From CALGYY01 sp964585485 (GTDB taxonomy: Bacteria; Bacteroidota; Bacteroidia; Bacteroidales; CAIWKO01): 7,598 nucleotides of DNA. Under the pieces are notes generated by a model. The model saw only the letters and a program-made list of their open reading frames with translations, was not told the DNA's origin and made no database searches. The stretch lies in the NCBI GenBank assembly GCA_964585485.1, contig CAZPDS010000103.1, positions 1-7,598 of the forward strand, in the 5' to 3' direction. The translations under genes were made by a program, and so were the position numbers. Of this stretch, positions 7,155-7,598 are shown one piece after another (the stretch's first letter is position 1; every line of letters begins with the position of its first letter).

Positions 7155-7263
7155 TATCCGTGTAGGATACTTGAAATCGGTGTATACATGAAAAGCGCTT
7201 ACTATTTATGAAAAACAGTTATAATATTCAATATTTATGAAATACGCTACAGGCAGAAAAACA
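7155..7263. other. AT-rich 3' flank of the secreted-protein gene
   Basis: This short non-coding stretch lies between the stop at 7154 and the terminator stem. It contains a weak 5-base hairpin (TATCC at 7155-7159 with GGATA at 7165-7169) and an 11-base direct repeat TATTTATGAAA at 7203-7213 and 7232-7242. I see no open frame or RNA gene here. Confidence 0.4.
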
Positions 7264-7298
7264 AAAAAGCCTGATATCGGCTGATAATCAGGCTTTTT
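7264..7298. terminator. Bidirectional rho-independent terminator between convergent transcripts
   Basis: A 12-base perfect inverted repeat, AAAAAGCCTGAT (7264-7275) and ATCAGGCTTTTT (7287-7298), is separated by an 11-base loop. The stem has a GC-containing core flanked by A on one side and T on the other, so it yields a hairpin followed by a U run on either strand. On the plus strand it ends the T9SS-protein transcript, about 110 bases after the stop. On the minus strand it lies about 20 bases past the tRNA-Ser 3' end. Confidence 0.88.
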
Positions 7299-7319
7299 AG
7301 AATTTGGTCACTTTGCTCC

Positions 7320-7407
<88 letters not shown>

Positions 7408-7411
7408 GTGG

Positions 7412-7419
7412 CAAAGGTA
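7412..7419 (-). promoter_or_regulatory. -7 promoter box of the tRNA-Ser gene
   Basis: The minus-strand sequence TACCTTTG matches the Bacteroidota -7 consensus TAnnTTTG exactly. It ends 4 bases before the mature tRNA 5' end, so transcription would start at or very near the tRNA itself with almost no 5' leader. The stretch where a -33 element would sit is A/T-rich, runs into the stop codon of the upstream GIY-YIG gene and has no clear TTG. Confidence 0.6.
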
Positions 7420-7430
7420 ATACGATTTTT

Positions 7431-7598
7431 TTAAATGATATTATGTTCTTTTAAAAATCGGTATCCGTCGATTGTTTTGAAAAATGTTTCCCGTTTGAGC
7501 GCAAAACCTTTATCGGGGAATTCTTCAACATAGTGGATGACCCAGGGACGCCTCCCCTTGGTGGATTTTACTTTACCCGCGTTGTGATATTTTAGCCT
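7431..7598 (-). CDS. GIY-YIG nuclease family protein, C-terminal 55 codons (5' end beyond window)
   Basis: The translated fragment reads from RLKYHNAGKVKSTKGRRPW through YVEEF, then KRETFFKTIDGYRFL, to a TAA stop at 7433-7431. This is the second half of the small GIY-YIG domain seen in UvrC-like and YhbQ-like single-domain proteins. The H-N-x-G-K-V-x-S-T-K-x-R-R-P-W segment and the following E-x-F and K-R-E/F-x-K blocks are the conserved landmarks. The GIY and YIG strands and the catalytic Arg lie beyond the right edge. In Bacteroidota such genes often sit beside tRNA or rRNA genes, but their cellular role is mostly unknown. The stop lies 23 bases before the tRNA-Ser gene on the same strand. 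Nuclease activity is inferred from the family. Confidence 0.88.
   Translation of the reverse strand, partial: RLKYHNAGKVKSTKGRRPWVIHYVEEFPDKGFALKRETFFKTIDGYRFLKEHNII

Noticed and set aside
7155..7169. Small hairpin directly after the stop of the secreted-protein gene as its terminator
   Set aside because: The stem is only 5 bases and no T run follows; the hairpin at 7264-7298 is far stronger.

Overview
The window looks like a chromosomal segment of a Bacteroidota bacterium. The evidence is a TonB-dependent receptor with an N-terminal carboxypeptidase-regulatory-like domain, a secreted protein ending in a type A sorting domain of the type IX secretion system (T9SS), starts without clear Shine-Dalgarno sequences, and two good matches to the Bacteroidota -7 promoter box TAnnTTTG. 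A cytophagal or sphingobacterial lineage is plausible, but the sequence alone does not settle it.

Layout. Positions 1-5426 carry five genes, all on the minus strand. In transcription order they are: two small outer-membrane beta-barrel proteins that overlap by 7 bases (5426-4240), a TonB-dependent receptor (4137-1753), a membrane PAS histidine kinase of the HisKA_3 type (1700-384), and its partner NarL/FixJ-type response regulator (371 to the left edge, receiver domain only). A 327-base intergenic region (5427-5753) separates this block from a divergent plus-strand gene (5754-7154). That gene encodes a signal-peptide-bearing protein of seven roughly 50-residue repeats, which I read as a seven-bladed beta-propeller, followed by a T9SS sorting domain. 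A strong hairpin terminator (7264-7298) lies between this gene and a minus-strand tRNA-Ser(UGA) with an encoded CCA, and can serve both. The right edge holds the C-terminal 55 codons of a GIY-YIG nuclease-family protein.

How the parts may work together. The kinase and regulator are a two-component pair 12 bases apart, with a consensus promoter in front of the kinase. Their position behind a receptor and two envelope barrel proteins suggests envelope or nutrient-linked signalling, but nothing in the sequence names the ligand or the target genes. The T9SS protein is a separate, AT-richer, divergent unit that should be exported to the cell surface or released. I see no mobile element, CRISPR array, toxin-antitoxin or defence module. 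Most of the window is ordinary Bacteroidota envelope biology. The points most worth a second look are the seven-repeat secreted protein, the two overlapping barrel genes, and the altered HDxxxQ motif of the kinase.
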